A stretch of DNA of 64,000 nt from positions 1-64,000 of the forward strand of contig NZ_JAHVHU010000006.1 in the NCBI RefSeq assembly GCF_019802045.1. Direction: 5' to 3'. The stretch's first letter is position 1. Each line of letters opens with the position of its first letter. Below the pieces are notes generated by a model. It was not told the DNA's origin and searched no databases. It worked only from the letters and a program-made list of their open reading frames with translations. The translations under genes and the position numbers were made by a program. The stretch is from Membranihabitans marinus. Its GTDB lineage: Bacteria > Bacteroidota > Bacteroidia > Chitinophagales > Saprospiraceae. Below are positions 27,563-35,558 of the stretch, one piece after another.

Positions 27563-28357
27563 TTACTTTACTTTTTTTCCGCAATGCGGACAATTAATTA
27601 TAGATGCATCTTCTCCCTTCATTTTATCCATAAACCCTGCGCTAATCAAGGCTGTTGGTAATGCAATAAGTCCTATCCCCGTCACTGCTATTATTCCACT
27701 TACGAACTTTCCTACACCAGTGATTGGATAAACATCACCATATCCAACAGTTGTTAACGTAGCAATCGCCCACCATATCCCATCCAACACATTTGAGAAT
27801 TCATCAGGCTGTACTTGACCTTCTACAAAATACATTAAAAAGGCTGAAAAAAGAATTATAATGATACTCAAGAACCCTGTAACAACTAGCTCAGACTTCT
27901 TCTCTTGCAATACTTCTCGTACTAATTTCATGGATTTATAATATCTACCCAATTTAAATATCCGGAAAAATCTTAAAAATCTCAGTACCCGAATAAATCT
28001 TAAATCTACTGAAGAAAAAACTAGTGGCAAGTAGAACGGAATAATCGATAACAAGTCAATAATACCAAAAATTGAAAAAATATACTTGGCGTAAGATCCT
28101 ACCTTTGACTTACTTGGGTGTGTTATTGGTGATAAAATTATCCTTGTGATGTATTCTACACTAAAAACGATTATTGAAAAAATTTCAAAGTGTCTCAACA
28201 CTTGTTCGACATGTGTTGGAACACCCTTGAATGTCTCAATTGATAAAGCTATCAAATTCAGAAAAATCAAAAAATTGATTAACACATCCAAACTCCCTAG
28301 GAAACGAATAATCTGGTCGTCCCTTATGGAGGTGTCACTATCCGCTTTAAAATTCAT
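27563..28357 (-). CDS. Voltage-gated-type potassium channel with C-terminal zinc ribbon
   Basis: 264 residues with six membrane helices. The fourth (S4) carries arginines at every third position (Arg120, 123, 126, 129, 132 in LRFIRVLRFLRFFRIF), a voltage-sensor pattern. The pore loop has the K+ selectivity filter TVGYGD at 203-208, within WWAIATLTTVGYGDVYP. The short cytoplasmic tail ends in CPHCGKKVK; one CxxC pair could form half of a zinc-binding site. It lacks the RCK/TrkA domain of many prokaryotic channels. It is the first gene of a small operon in an AT-rich region near ssrA. Confidence 0.92.
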   Translation of the reverse strand: MNFKADSDTSIRDDQIIRFLGSLDVLINFLIFLNLIALSIETFKGVPTHVEQVLRHFEIFSIIVFSVEYITRIILSPITHPSKSKVGSYAKYIFSIFGIIDLLSIIPFYLPLVFSSVDLRFIRVLRFLRFFRIFKLGRYYKSMKLVREVLQEKKSELVVTGFLSIIIILFSAFLMYFVEGQVQPDEFSNVLDGIWWAIATLTTVGYGDVYPITGVGKFVSGIIAVTGIGLIALPTALISAGFMDKMKGEDASIINCPHCGKKVK

Positions 28358-29057
28358 GTGTTCTTTAGACTTATATAAAACAAATACTTATCCATAGACT
28401 TGAAGTCGTCCCGAACTCTACTATTATAATTTTGCCCTCATCCTCATCACCTCTCGCAATCTGTTCCGATGAAGTTTAATTTTAAACGGAAGATACTAAT
28501 AATAATGTACCTGGATCAATCCGTCCCTCCAGATCCAGCAGTTGGGCTACCAATGAGCTAGAAAAATCAATATCAAAATAGGGTCGCATGCTTATAACTA
28601 CGTCAAGTTACGTGCCATTCTCATTATTATATGCTTCTCTGTTTTGACGGTAGTATATCAGTTTCATCATACATCTTTCTCAATCCATCAAGCACCCGTC
28701 CGGGGCTGGTTTATCACTTTCACTATCTTTCCAAACGATATATATTTGGCTGCGAAATATCGAGATCAAATGCCAAATCGAATCGCCGCAACTTATTAGC
28801 GATAAGACACGATTACAGGTCATTCGGAAGTGAGTTTTTCTCAAAGAAAGAGTTTGGTTGATCGTTGGCATTAAAATTATTAAGAATTCTCCTGGTTATC
28901 GAGGTCATTTTCAATTCTAAGTTTTGTAAGCGACAAATCAGGTCATAAGTGGCTTCATTCATTTATTCAATGTACTTCATTCTTGGATCCATCATACCAA
29001 AATATTTTAACTTTGTCAGTTTGCTGATTAACAAGATTTAGCATCTTTATAGGGATC
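28358..29057. other. AT-rich gene-poor region
   Basis: About 700 nt without a supported intact gene. The minus strand at 28726-28870 contains a possible coding relic (listed separately). Short frames at 28631-28861 (plus) and 28680-28871 (minus) lack domains. No repeat or strong hairpin was found. Confidence 0.5.
28726..28870 (-). pseudogene. Possible relic of an HTH-type coding sequence
   Basis: The minus-strand frame reads NDQPNSFFEKNSLPNDL, a stop, then SCLIANKLRRFDLAFDLDIS and QPNIYRLER before another stop. The stretch LRRFDLAFDLDISQPNIYRL looks like the recognition part of a helix-turn-helix, but stops on both sides and no start codon make it at best a fragment. Confidence 0.2.
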
Positions 29058-29519
29058 CTAATCATTTAGCAACAAGTAAAACATTGCCTTCACAGGCTGG
29101 CTCATCTTTCTACTACCAGATATCCATTTACTGATATTCCCTTTGTCTATCCCGGTTAGATCCCGAATTGCCTTGGATGCCATCCTCTTCTTGCTCATGC
29201 GCTCCTGAACCCATGCTGGTGTTACTATATCGACGGCTGGGGCGTTATAGGGGCTTAAACGAACTTTCAATTCATGGTTCGGGAAAACTCTATTAAATAA
29301 ATCCCTAGTGCGCTCTGACATTTCTTTCTCGGTAAAGTAGTTTTCATTGGGGCTTTTAAATTGTCTAGCCTCCACTATTAACTCAGAATCATCAAAATGG
29401 ATAACTTTAAAATATAATTGTGCGTGCCTTGCATAATTGTACGCATCTTGTTTCAATTCATTGATGTCTGATTCAGAAAGAGAGTCCTGAATAAGATGGA
29501 TGTTCTTGACTAACTTCAT
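29058..29519 (-). CDS. Hypothetical protein with C-terminal HTH-like segment
   Basis: 153 residues starting MKLVKNIHLIQDSLSESDIN. The first 100 residues are not recognised. The last 45 (KKRMASKAIRDLTGIDKGNI, then SKWISGSRKMSQPVKAMFYL) resemble a Cro/C1-type helix-turn-helix: RDLTGIDKGNISKWISG has the turn and the recognition helix. It may therefore be a small DNA-binding regulator, such as those found beside mobile or toxin-antitoxin loci. No toxin gene is seen beside it. It lies alone in the AT-rich segment. Confidence 0.6.
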   Translation of the reverse strand: MKLVKNIHLIQDSLSESDINELKQDAYNYARHAQLYFKVIHFDDSELIVEARQFKSPNENYFTEKEMSERTRDLFNRVFPNHELKVRLSPYNAPAVDIVTPAWVQERMSKKRMASKAIRDLTGIDKGNISKWISGSRKMSQPVKAMFYLLLND

Positions 29520-29763
29520 TTGTCATATTTTTTGATAGTAAAAAGGCCTAAGTCAAAACCCAGTTTTGGACGTTAAATCCAAATTAATATAGTTCATAGA
29601 ATAAGCTGATCAAAGATAGTTCAGAGTTGGCATTATGACAACTTTACTTATAAATAAAATATTTTAACTTTGAGTACTAATACATAGAAATTATGAGGTG
29701 TTAGCGAATGAGAATTTAGGATATATTTATAGACCGCAATGTGGAAAGCACCTCGGAATTCAT

Positions 29764-29771
29764 TACCTTTG
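29764..29771 (+). promoter_or_regulatory. Desaturase promoter minus-7 box
   Basis: TACCTTTG followed by CGC matches the Bacteroidota minus-7 consensus and places the start site near 29777-29779, inside the adjoining palindrome. Confidence 0.6.
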
Positions 29772-29774
29772 CGC

Positions 29775-29796
29775 TCGAATGAAGATCTTCATTCGA
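29775..29796. promoter_or_regulatory. Perfect 22-bp palindrome at the desaturase transcription start
   Basis: A self-complementary sequence with half-site TCGAATGAAGA and centre AGATCT begins 3 nt after the minus-7 box and ends 26 nt before the desaturase start codon. Position and symmetry suit an operator for a dimeric repressor; an mRNA hairpin is also possible. No regulator is assigned. Confidence 0.55.
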
Positions 29797-29822
29797 TCTC
29801 TCACTAAAATTTAATCTTCCAT

Positions 29823-30860
29823 ATGGATGAAATTCAGATAAAAATCAACAAGGATCTTAAAAACTGGAGACAACTTATCAAACCCTACCAGGGCCACAGT
29901 AAAAAATTAGCGACCATTCAAATATTAAACACCTTTTTGCCTTTCATCGGATTGTGGGTGTTAACCTTTTTTGCCATGAAATATTCCTACTGGCTTGGAA
30001 TCCCCTTAGCTATAGTATGTGGTTTTTTTATGGCGCGGATATTTATTATCCAACACGATTGTGGACACCAGTCATTTCTGGGATCTAAAAAACAAAATAC
30101 CATCGTGGGATGGGTATGCAGTGTATTCAGTACCATTCCGTACGATTATTGGTATCGGGTTCACAATTTTCATCACAGTCACAATGGTCAGCTGGAAACC
30201 CGCCACATCGGCGATGTTCCCATGCTAACTGTCAAAGAATACGACCAACTATCAACCTGGAAAAAATTGGGCTACCGGATTTATCGTTCGCCGATTGTTC
30301 TCCACTTAATCGTTCCTGTGGGTTACCTGCTGTTCGTAGTGAGATCGCCCCTGGTAAAAGAAAAAATGGTCACCAAAGGCCACAAACCCTTGATTGGTAA
30401 TAATCTTCTGATTGTTGGTGTCTATGCGCTGTTGACCCTCCTTCTGGGATGGCATTTTTTAATCGTTCAAATGACCATATTGTTCTTTTTCATCGTAATT
30501 GCATTTTGGTTTTTTTACGTACAGCATCAACATGAGGAAACCTACAAGCAATGGAAAGACAAATGGGATTACCTCGTGGCTTCCATCAAGGGTAGTACTT
30601 ACTATAAAGTGCCGCGTCCGATCAACTGGCTGACCGGCAATATTGGTTTGCACCACATCCACCACCTGAGTCCGAGAATACCCAATTATTTCCTGCAAAA
30701 ATGCGCCAGAGAGAATCCTGTATTTCAAAAGCACGTTAAAGTATTGGGTGGATGGGAAAGCTTTACCTGCATTTTCAACAAACTCTGGGATGAAGAGCAG
30801 CAAAAAATGGTAAGCTTCTGGCAATATTCAAAAATGAAAAAGGCCACGGTTAAGGCATAG
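29823..30860 (+). CDS. Membrane fatty acid desaturase
   Basis: 345 residues of the acyl-lipid desaturase family, introducing a double bond into membrane acyl chains using a di-iron centre. The three histidine boxes are all present: HDCGHQSF near residue 78, HNFHHSH near 115 and HHIHHLSPRIPNY near 280. Hydrophobic pairs near residues 38-75 and 158-235 form the membrane part; the loop with the third box faces the cytosol. Substrate position (omega-6, delta-12 or other) cannot be told from sequence. Its promoter overlaps a 22-bp palindrome. Transcription ends at a strong hairpin at 30908. Confidence 0.93.
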   Translation: MDEIQIKINKDLKNWRQLIKPYQGHSKKLATIQILNTFLPFIGLWVLTFFAMKYSYWLGIPLAIVCGFFMARIFIIQHDCGHQSFLGSKKQNTIVGWVCSVFSTIPYDYWYRVHNFHHSHNGQLETRHIGDVPMLTVKEYDQLSTWKKLGYRIYRSPIVLHLIVPVGYLLFVVRSPLVKEKMVTKGHKPLIGNNLLIVGVYALLTLLLGWHFLIVQMTILFFFIVIAFWFFYVQHQHEETYKQWKDKWDYLVASIKGSTYYKVPRPINWLTGNIGLHHIHHLSPRIPNYFLQKCARENPVFQKHVKVLGGWESFTCIFNKLWDEEQQKMVSFWQYSKMKKATVKA

Positions 30861-30907
30861 GAAATTTTTCCTTGAGTCACTCAAATCATCAAACAATTGA
30901 TGATCTA

Positions 30908-30955
30908 AATAACAACGGGGTATTGGATGAACCAATACCCCGTTGTTATTTAATT
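30908..30955 (+). terminator. Long-stem terminator after the desaturase
   Basis: A 19-bp perfect stem (AATAACAACGGGGTATTGG, 5-nt loop, and its complement) followed by TTAATT. The flanking A/T tracts make it usable on both strands, though the U-run is short. Confidence 0.8.
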
Positions 30956-31048
30956 AGGGAATAGATATTTTCATTTTCGGATAACTCATCCTCACACCAG
31001 ATGACCACACCCAAAATCGCCACACTGGAGTTAGAATCAATAGTACAG

Positions 31049-31176
31049 TTAACCCGCTTTATTCACCACGTCAAACAATTATGACGCATAATTTCCAGTG
31101 AATCAATTGCTTAATTCCCAAAATTGGGCATACTACATAGCCCAAATTTGGGCGACGTTCGACTTTTGCGGGTTAA
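31049..31176. repeat. Palindromic interspersed repeat, copy B (most intact)
   Basis: 128 bp bounded by an exact 9-bp terminal inverted repeat, TTAACCCGC ... GCGGGTTAA. Inside are ACGTC and GACGT at matching distances from the ends and a central stem (CCCAAAATTGGGC / GCCCAAATTTGGG, one mismatch). It aligns along its length with 7032-7171 and 49124-49257 in the same orientation. It sits between the desaturase terminator and the 3' end of the SGNH hydrolase gene. Confidence 0.85.
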
Positions 31177-31193
31177 ACACCGACCACCGTGGC

Positions 31194-31880
31194 CTATTCT
31201 CTGATGTAAGACCGAATAATAGGTCCCCATATTTCGTATCCTTTGCGATTCATATGCAATGAATCCGAAGTCCATATTTCAGGGCGTATAGTCCCGTCCA
31301 GGCGATACATCGGTTGACTGACATCGATAAAGTCCACTCCTTCCGTGTTTTTAGCATACTCATACAAGGCCTGATTAGCAGCTTCGTATTTCGGAGTTAT
31401 CTTGCGTCGTGCCGGACTTGGTTTGGGTGTTAAAAACGAAATGTGCGCTCCAGGTTTACGAATATTGACCAATCGAACGAAGGCACGAACATCAGCCATA
31501 AATTCTTCCGCAGACATCCCCGCATTCAAGTCGTTGTCACCTTCGTAAACTATAATCTGTTTTGGGTCATATGGCTCGATTAATTCATCAAAAAAGTAAA
31601 GAACATCCGATAACAACGAACCGCCAAATCCCAGGTTGATCGCATTTATTCCCTTGTAATCTTCTTCAAACCCCTTGTACCCTCTAAAACTACTGCTACC
31701 CACAAAAATCACATCCGGTTCACCGTGTTTTCCATCTTTACGATCCTTTGAAAATTGATCAATCGTTGACTGAAGTGCATCCCGTCGGGACTGATCTTTG
31801 GACTGGCCGTGAAGACCACTGCTTGCAGTAATTAGAAAAAAAACACAAATACTCCACGTAGAAAGATTTCCGAAAATCAT
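31194..31880 (-). CDS. Secreted SGNH/GDSL-family hydrolase
   Basis: 228 residues with an N-terminal signal peptide (STWSICVFFLITASSGLHGQ). The SGNH fold is marked by the catalytic-serine block VIFVGSSSFRGY near residue 58, a glycine in NLGFGGSLLSDV (block II), the Asn in YEGDNDLNAG (block III) near 113, and the Asp/His pair in WTSDSLHMNRKGYEIW near 207. Such proteins act as esterases on acyl or acetyl groups, including those of cell-wall or dietary polysaccharides. The natural substrate is unknown. Confidence 0.88.
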   Translation of the reverse strand: MIFGNLSTWSICVFFLITASSGLHGQSKDQSRRDALQSTIDQFSKDRKDGKHGEPDVIFVGSSSFRGYKGFEEDYKGINAINLGFGGSLLSDVLYFFDELIEPYDPKQIIVYEGDNDLNAGMSAEEFMADVRAFVRLVNIRKPGAHISFLTPKPSPARRKITPKYEAANQALYEYAKNTEGVDFIDVSQPMYRLDGTIRPEIWTSDSLHMNRKGYEIWGPIIRSYIRE

Positions 31881-31968
31881 AATTCGTTTTTATTTTTTTA
31901 TTGATTCCAGGTAAAAATAATTAATTCTTGTTTATCCCAATGAATGCCCCAAAGTTTTTTCTAAGTGA

Positions 31969-31976
31969 TATCTTTG
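31969..31976 (+). promoter_or_regulatory. Putative promoter minus-7 box of the prenyl synthetase gene
   Basis: TATCTTTG (TAnnTTTG) 24 nt upstream of the start codon. The minus-33 region lacks a clear TTTG. Confidence 0.45.
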
Positions 31977-32000
31977 TCCATCTGAATCGGAGCACGAACT

Positions 32001-32957
32001 ATGGACACAAAAAACAACAACTCGGCGGACCTTCTGATCAATGACCTGCTACCAACCCACCCGCGGCGACTCTATGACCCCGTGGAGTATATTATGGCCC
32101 AAAAAGGGAAAAAAATCAGGTTCAACCTCGCACTTAAAGGTTGTGAACTATTCTCCGGATCTTCGGACGATGCCATGCAGGCGGCCATGGCTGTGGAAAT
32201 TTTCCACAACTTCACACTCATTCACGACGATATCATGGACAATGCCAAAACCAGGCGGAACCAACCTACAATCCATGAAAAGTGGGACATTAATACCGGG
32301 ATATTAAGCGGGGACGTCATGATGATATTAGCTTATGAAGCATTGTTGAAAGCACCAGAGCACGCACATGCCAAAATCTTTCCATTATTTACCCGCAGTG
32401 CCCGCGCAGTTTGCGAAGGACAGCAAATGGACATGGACTTTGAATCGCTACCCGTGGTTCAAATCGATAAATATCTGGAGATGATAACCAAAAAGACAGG
32501 TGTACTAATTGCCGCCGCATTAGGGATGGGTGCGGCCTGTGGCGGTGCAACAGATGCCGAAGTGGAGCACCTCTATGAATATGGAAAAAACCTGGGCATC
32601 TCTTTTCAGATCAGGGATGACATACTGGATTGTTATGGAGAGACCCAAAAAATAGGGAAGATAAAAGCAGGCGATATTATTCAAGGAAAGAAAACCATCT
32701 TGTATATCCGAACCTGGTTTTCCATGCCGGAAGAAGAACAAGATGGATTCACCGAACTCTATCATAGTTCTGCTCCAGATAAGATCGACACAATACTTAA
32801 CTATTTTGAAAAAGCAGGCGCCAAAGAATATGCGCTGGCCAAAGAACAGGAGTACTTTGAAAAAGCGCATGCAGCACTGGCAAAAATCGATGTTTCACCC
32901 CAACGAAAAAAGAAGCTGACCGATTATACGCAGTCTATTTTCCGACGTGAACATTGA
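32001..32957 (+). CDS. Polyprenyl diphosphate synthase family protein
   Basis: 318 residues of the trans-prenyltransferase family, which joins isopentenyl diphosphate units to allylic primers. The first aspartate-rich motif is LIHDDIMDNAKTRRNQ near residue 76, with small residues before it (FHNFTL), and the second is FQIRDDILDCYGE near 200. GKKIRFNL near residue 35 is the substrate-binding GKxxR motif. Product length (farnesyl, geranylgeranyl or longer) depends on the residues before the first motif and cannot be fixed here; the length and motifs fit a GGPP-type enzyme. Likely uses are quinone, carotenoid or undecaprenyl precursors. Confidence 0.9.
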   Translation: MDTKNNNSADLLINDLLPTHPRRLYDPVEYIMAQKGKKIRFNLALKGCELFSGSSDDAMQAAMAVEIFHNFTLIHDDIMDNAKTRRNQPTIHEKWDINTGILSGDVMMILAYEALLKAPEHAHAKIFPLFTRSARAVCEGQQMDMDFESLPVVQIDKYLEMITKKTGVLIAAALGMGAACGGATDAEVEHLYEYGKNLGISFQIRDDILDCYGETQKIGKIKAGDIIQGKKTILYIRTWFSMPEEEQDGFTELYHSSAPDKIDTILNYFEKAGAKEYALAKEQEYFEKAHAALAKIDVSPQRKKKLTDYTQSIFRREH

Positions 32958-33199
32958 AAGAACAGATAGTAAGTTTTAAAGTGGGGTTTGCGTTCACATC
33001 GGCTGACAAGTAGGGACATTTAGCAGATCGAACAGTTATACCGGTTGCTGATTGACTTTATCCCCCCACTCATCGTACGACGACGGGTCGGGCATAGCTC
33101 AAAAGAATGCACTGTAGCCTCTTCCTTCGTTATTTAAAAGAAGCATGCGTGGAAGAGTTACAAGCCCTGCCTGCCACTGAAAAGACCTGTTGTTAACTT

Positions 33200-33646
33200 C
33201 TATCTAAAAAAGAGCTTTCCATCCCACCAATTTTTTTCTATGGTCGCATCGTATTTCTCATAAAACCGAATGGCATTTTCATTCCAATCCAAAACTTCCC
33301 ATTTCATCAAAGCACAATCCGTCTTCCTGGCCTGTTCAATTACGCCATCGAATAGTGCCTTCCCGATGCCGATCCCCCGAAGTTCCTGACGCACGACAAA
33401 ATCTTCCAAAAACAACATCTTTCCCTTCCAGGTCGAGAAAGTAAAATAATACAACGCTATGCCAACAATTTTTTCATTCGATTCGGCAACAAGAAAGTCA
33501 AACAATCCTTCCTTGTAAAGCGCTAAATATTCTGCTTCGGTGGTAATAACTTCGTCCGGAGCTTTCTCAAATTCCGCTAATTCTTTGACCAGGCTAAATA
33601 CACCTTCGATATCACCAGTGTGTCCTTTTCTTATATGATAATCCAT
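33200..33646 (-). CDS. GNAT-family N-acetyltransferase
   Basis: 148 residues starting MDYHIRKGHTGDIEGVFSLVKELAEFEKAPDEV, which resembles the diamine N-acetyltransferase (SSAT) subfamily. The acetyl-CoA-binding loop is VRQELRGIGIGKALFDGVI near residue 90 (Q/RxxGxG/A). The C-terminal part WNENAIRFYEKYDATIEKNW is the typical GNAT end. The acceptor, perhaps a polyamine or thialysine, is not provable. It follows the cytochrome operon on the same strand, with a 5-nt gap to the cytochrome gene, so it is likely part of that transcript. Confidence 0.87.
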   Translation of the reverse strand: MDYHIRKGHTGDIEGVFSLVKELAEFEKAPDEVITTEAEYLALYKEGLFDFLVAESNEKIVGIALYYFTFSTWKGKMLFLEDFVVRQELRGIGIGKALFDGVIEQARKTDCALMKWEVLDWNENAIRFYEKYDATIEKNWWDGKLFFR

Positions 33647-33651
33647 AAATT

Positions 33652-34692
33652 CTAAAATTTTCCTGCTTCACGTTTTATATAAGTCACCAGATCGTTAATC
33701 TGCCCCGGACTCATCTTTTCTTTTGTGTACTGAGGCATATAAGCGTGTTTTCCGCTCATAGGCGGCGTGCCATATCGTATCGCTTGATACAATGATTTTT
33801 TATCGTAATCCGGGATGTGTTTATAAAGATACTTAAAAGTCATTTTTGTATTATCCAAAAGGAAATAACTAAAATTTTGGTTGTAATGACAATGTTGGCA
33901 GGACAATTTATACAGTTGTTCTCCTTTCAATGGATCCCCGGTGACATACATCCGCTCGTTTTTGGTGCTCGGCGGAGGCAAAAAGGTTGCGCTATACCGC
34001 AAAGGATATTTCGATTGGAGCATAGTCAAAGCTTCATTTTTCACATTTTGACCCTGCGGTTGATTCAGTGCTCTATCCAGTAATCTGGTTTCTTCCGGGG
34101 AAAGTCGAATATCTTCCAGCGTCAATTCAAGTTCCCAGAAATAGGCTAAAATTGATTCCAGCTCCCAATCTTCTAAAAGCCGGCCTTGCGAACATTCTGT
34201 CGCACACAGCTGGACAGCTTCCCGTAAATTTTCCCGGGTAGCAAAAACCAATTGACCATATTTCTTAAAATAATCATCATTGTAAAATTCAATTCGATTT
34301 ACGATCCCCCAAAACGTGCTTCCAGGAAGATACGGGAGATTATTCTCTATCGCATACTGCAGCCGATCGTCCGGGTTAATATCGCTCAGGTCCGGATCCT
34401 CCCGTGTTGAATTGTGACAGGCGTTGCAGGTAAAAAACTTACTGATTCTGCGCGGTGGAAGAAGTGAAGGTGAAGAGTCGGCCACTCCATTGAAGATCAA
34501 ATCACGCCCGGTGGCTGCAGAGACACCGGGGATTGACATATCTGGTCTGAAATTGTTACTCTCGCCACTTAAGCGCTCCACCACGTCAGCAACTGAAACT
34601 TCATCCGAAAGCCGGGACATTCCGGTTTCGGGATAGAATGCGCCCATTCCTATTAAAAAACAAAATACACCTGTGTAAATCCAACCCCGCAT
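33652..34692 (-). CDS. Secreted di-heme c-type cytochrome
   Basis: 346 residues. The N-terminal hydrophobic stretch (WIYTGVFCFLIGMGAFYPETG) is a signal sequence. Two CxxCH heme sites are seen: CNACH at 89-93 and CQHCH at 265-269. A CATECS pair near 163 lacks a histidine and is not a heme site. Between them lies an alpha-helical linker. The C-terminal half looks like a cytochrome c domain with GTPPMSGKHAYMPQYTKEKM, a possible methionine axial ligand. It is the third gene of an operon with a CX4CH lipoprotein and a DUF5777 barrel; its start overlaps the DUF5777 stop (TAATG). It probably carries electrons in the periplasm. Confidence 0.88.
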   Translation of the reverse strand: MRGWIYTGVFCFLIGMGAFYPETGMSRLSDEVSVADVVERLSGESNNFRPDMSIPGVSAATGRDLIFNGVADSSPSLLPPRRISKFFTCNACHNSTREDPDLSDINPDDRLQYAIENNLPYLPGSTFWGIVNRIEFYNDDYFKKYGQLVFATRENLREAVQLCATECSQGRLLEDWELESILAYFWELELTLEDIRLSPEETRLLDRALNQPQGQNVKNEALTMLQSKYPLRYSATFLPPPSTKNERMYVTGDPLKGEQLYKLSCQHCHYNQNFSYFLLDNTKMTFKYLYKHIPDYDKKSLYQAIRYGTPPMSGKHAYMPQYTKEKMSPGQINDLVTYIKREAGKF

Positions 34693-35555
34693 TATATCCT
34701 GAATTTTCTGGCGATGGTAAAACCAACTCGAAATCCTCCTTCCCGCCAGTCCGAACGCGAATAGGGAATATAATCGGTTTCACTTAATCCCCGGGCATTG
34801 ATAAGATTCACCTGAAAAATATGTCCACCGCCCGTCTCCCACTCCAGACCAAATCCAAGTGGAAAATGGTAGTCTTCGTCCTGACCGAATCTGGAAATGG
34901 GATACGTAACTTCTCCCAACAGCGCAAAAGACCGACTGAGCTGGATTCGCAATCCCGCTGTCATAGCAAACAAATTGCTTTCTCGATCCGTCTGTACGTA
35001 ATTATGATGAACCACATTGAGCCCCAATGATCCCGACAACACCGCATTGAATCTTTTTGCACCCACTAATTCTGAATAATATAAAAACCGATGTTGAAAC
35101 TTGGGAAAGTAACTGAGTGAGGAAGAGTTCTCACTTTTGGGCATGGTCGACATGGTACTCATAACCATTATGCCCAGTGAGGACGGTCGTTCTGTACCCC
35201 GACTGGTTATACGCCACATGATGTGTCCGTTAATCAACTGGCTCAATGGCCCGGCACCCTTGGTCCGATGCAATCCAACCGTGACATCTTCCAGCATTCC
35301 ATAGTCAAAACCGATTGAAATGTCCGAGGCGTTTTCCAGACCATAAAATGTTTTCCATCCCCCTCCACTTCCTGAAAAATCACCAAAGCGGTGGCCAACA
35401 CGAAAATCCAGGACCCGTTTTGGCAACACTTCCGTGGACCAGGAATTAATAATTCTGCGGTCTTTATAAATATATGCCTGGACATTTTGACCAACTGCCG
35501 ATGTAAAACTTATCCATATGCTAAGCATCAACAATATTTTCAAATTTCCCATCAC
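34692..35555 (-). CDS. DUF5777-family beta-barrel protein
   Basis: 287 residues with a signal peptide (LLMLSIWISFTSAVGQ). The body is beta-rich with alternating hydrophobic strands, e.g. RVLDFRVGHRFGDF and SLGIMVMSTMSTM, and ends in aromatic/arginine residues (VGFTIARKFRI), as expected of an outer-membrane barrel. It matches the DUF5777 pattern (INSWSTEVLPKRVLDFRVGHR). DUF5777 genes in Bacteroidota commonly sit by cytochrome genes; the function is not established. The gene lies 3 nt downstream of the lipoprotein gene and overlaps the cytochrome start. Confidence 0.85.
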   Translation of the reverse strand: MMGNLKILLMLSIWISFTSAVGQNVQAYIYKDRRIINSWSTEVLPKRVLDFRVGHRFGDFSGSGGGWKTFYGLENASDISIGFDYGMLEDVTVGLHRTKGAGPLSQLINGHIMWRITSRGTERPSSLGIMVMSTMSTMPKSENSSSLSYFPKFQHRFLYYSELVGAKRFNAVLSGSLGLNVVHHNYVQTDRESNLFAMTAGLRIQLSRSFALLGEVTYPISRFGQDEDYHFPLGFGLEWETGGGHIFQVNLINARGLSETDYIPYSRSDWREGGFRVGFTIARKFRI

Positions 35556-35558
35556 GTG

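Larger units (their letters stand above)
29520..29822. other. Intergenic region upstream of the desaturase
   Basis: The left two thirds hold nothing recognisable. The desaturase promoter box and a palindrome occupy 29764-29796 and are listed separately. Confidence 0.5.

Noticed and set aside
28501-28565. tRNA-like half on the minus strand (D-arm-like TAGCTCATTGGTAG followed by an anticodon-like segment)
   Set aside because: Two of four D-stem pairs fail, the anticodon arm does not fold and there is no T-arm or acceptor stem.
26160-30000. Search for a second copy of the ssrA 3' end (attachment site)
   Set aside because: No repeat of the terminal 15-20 nt was found by eye.
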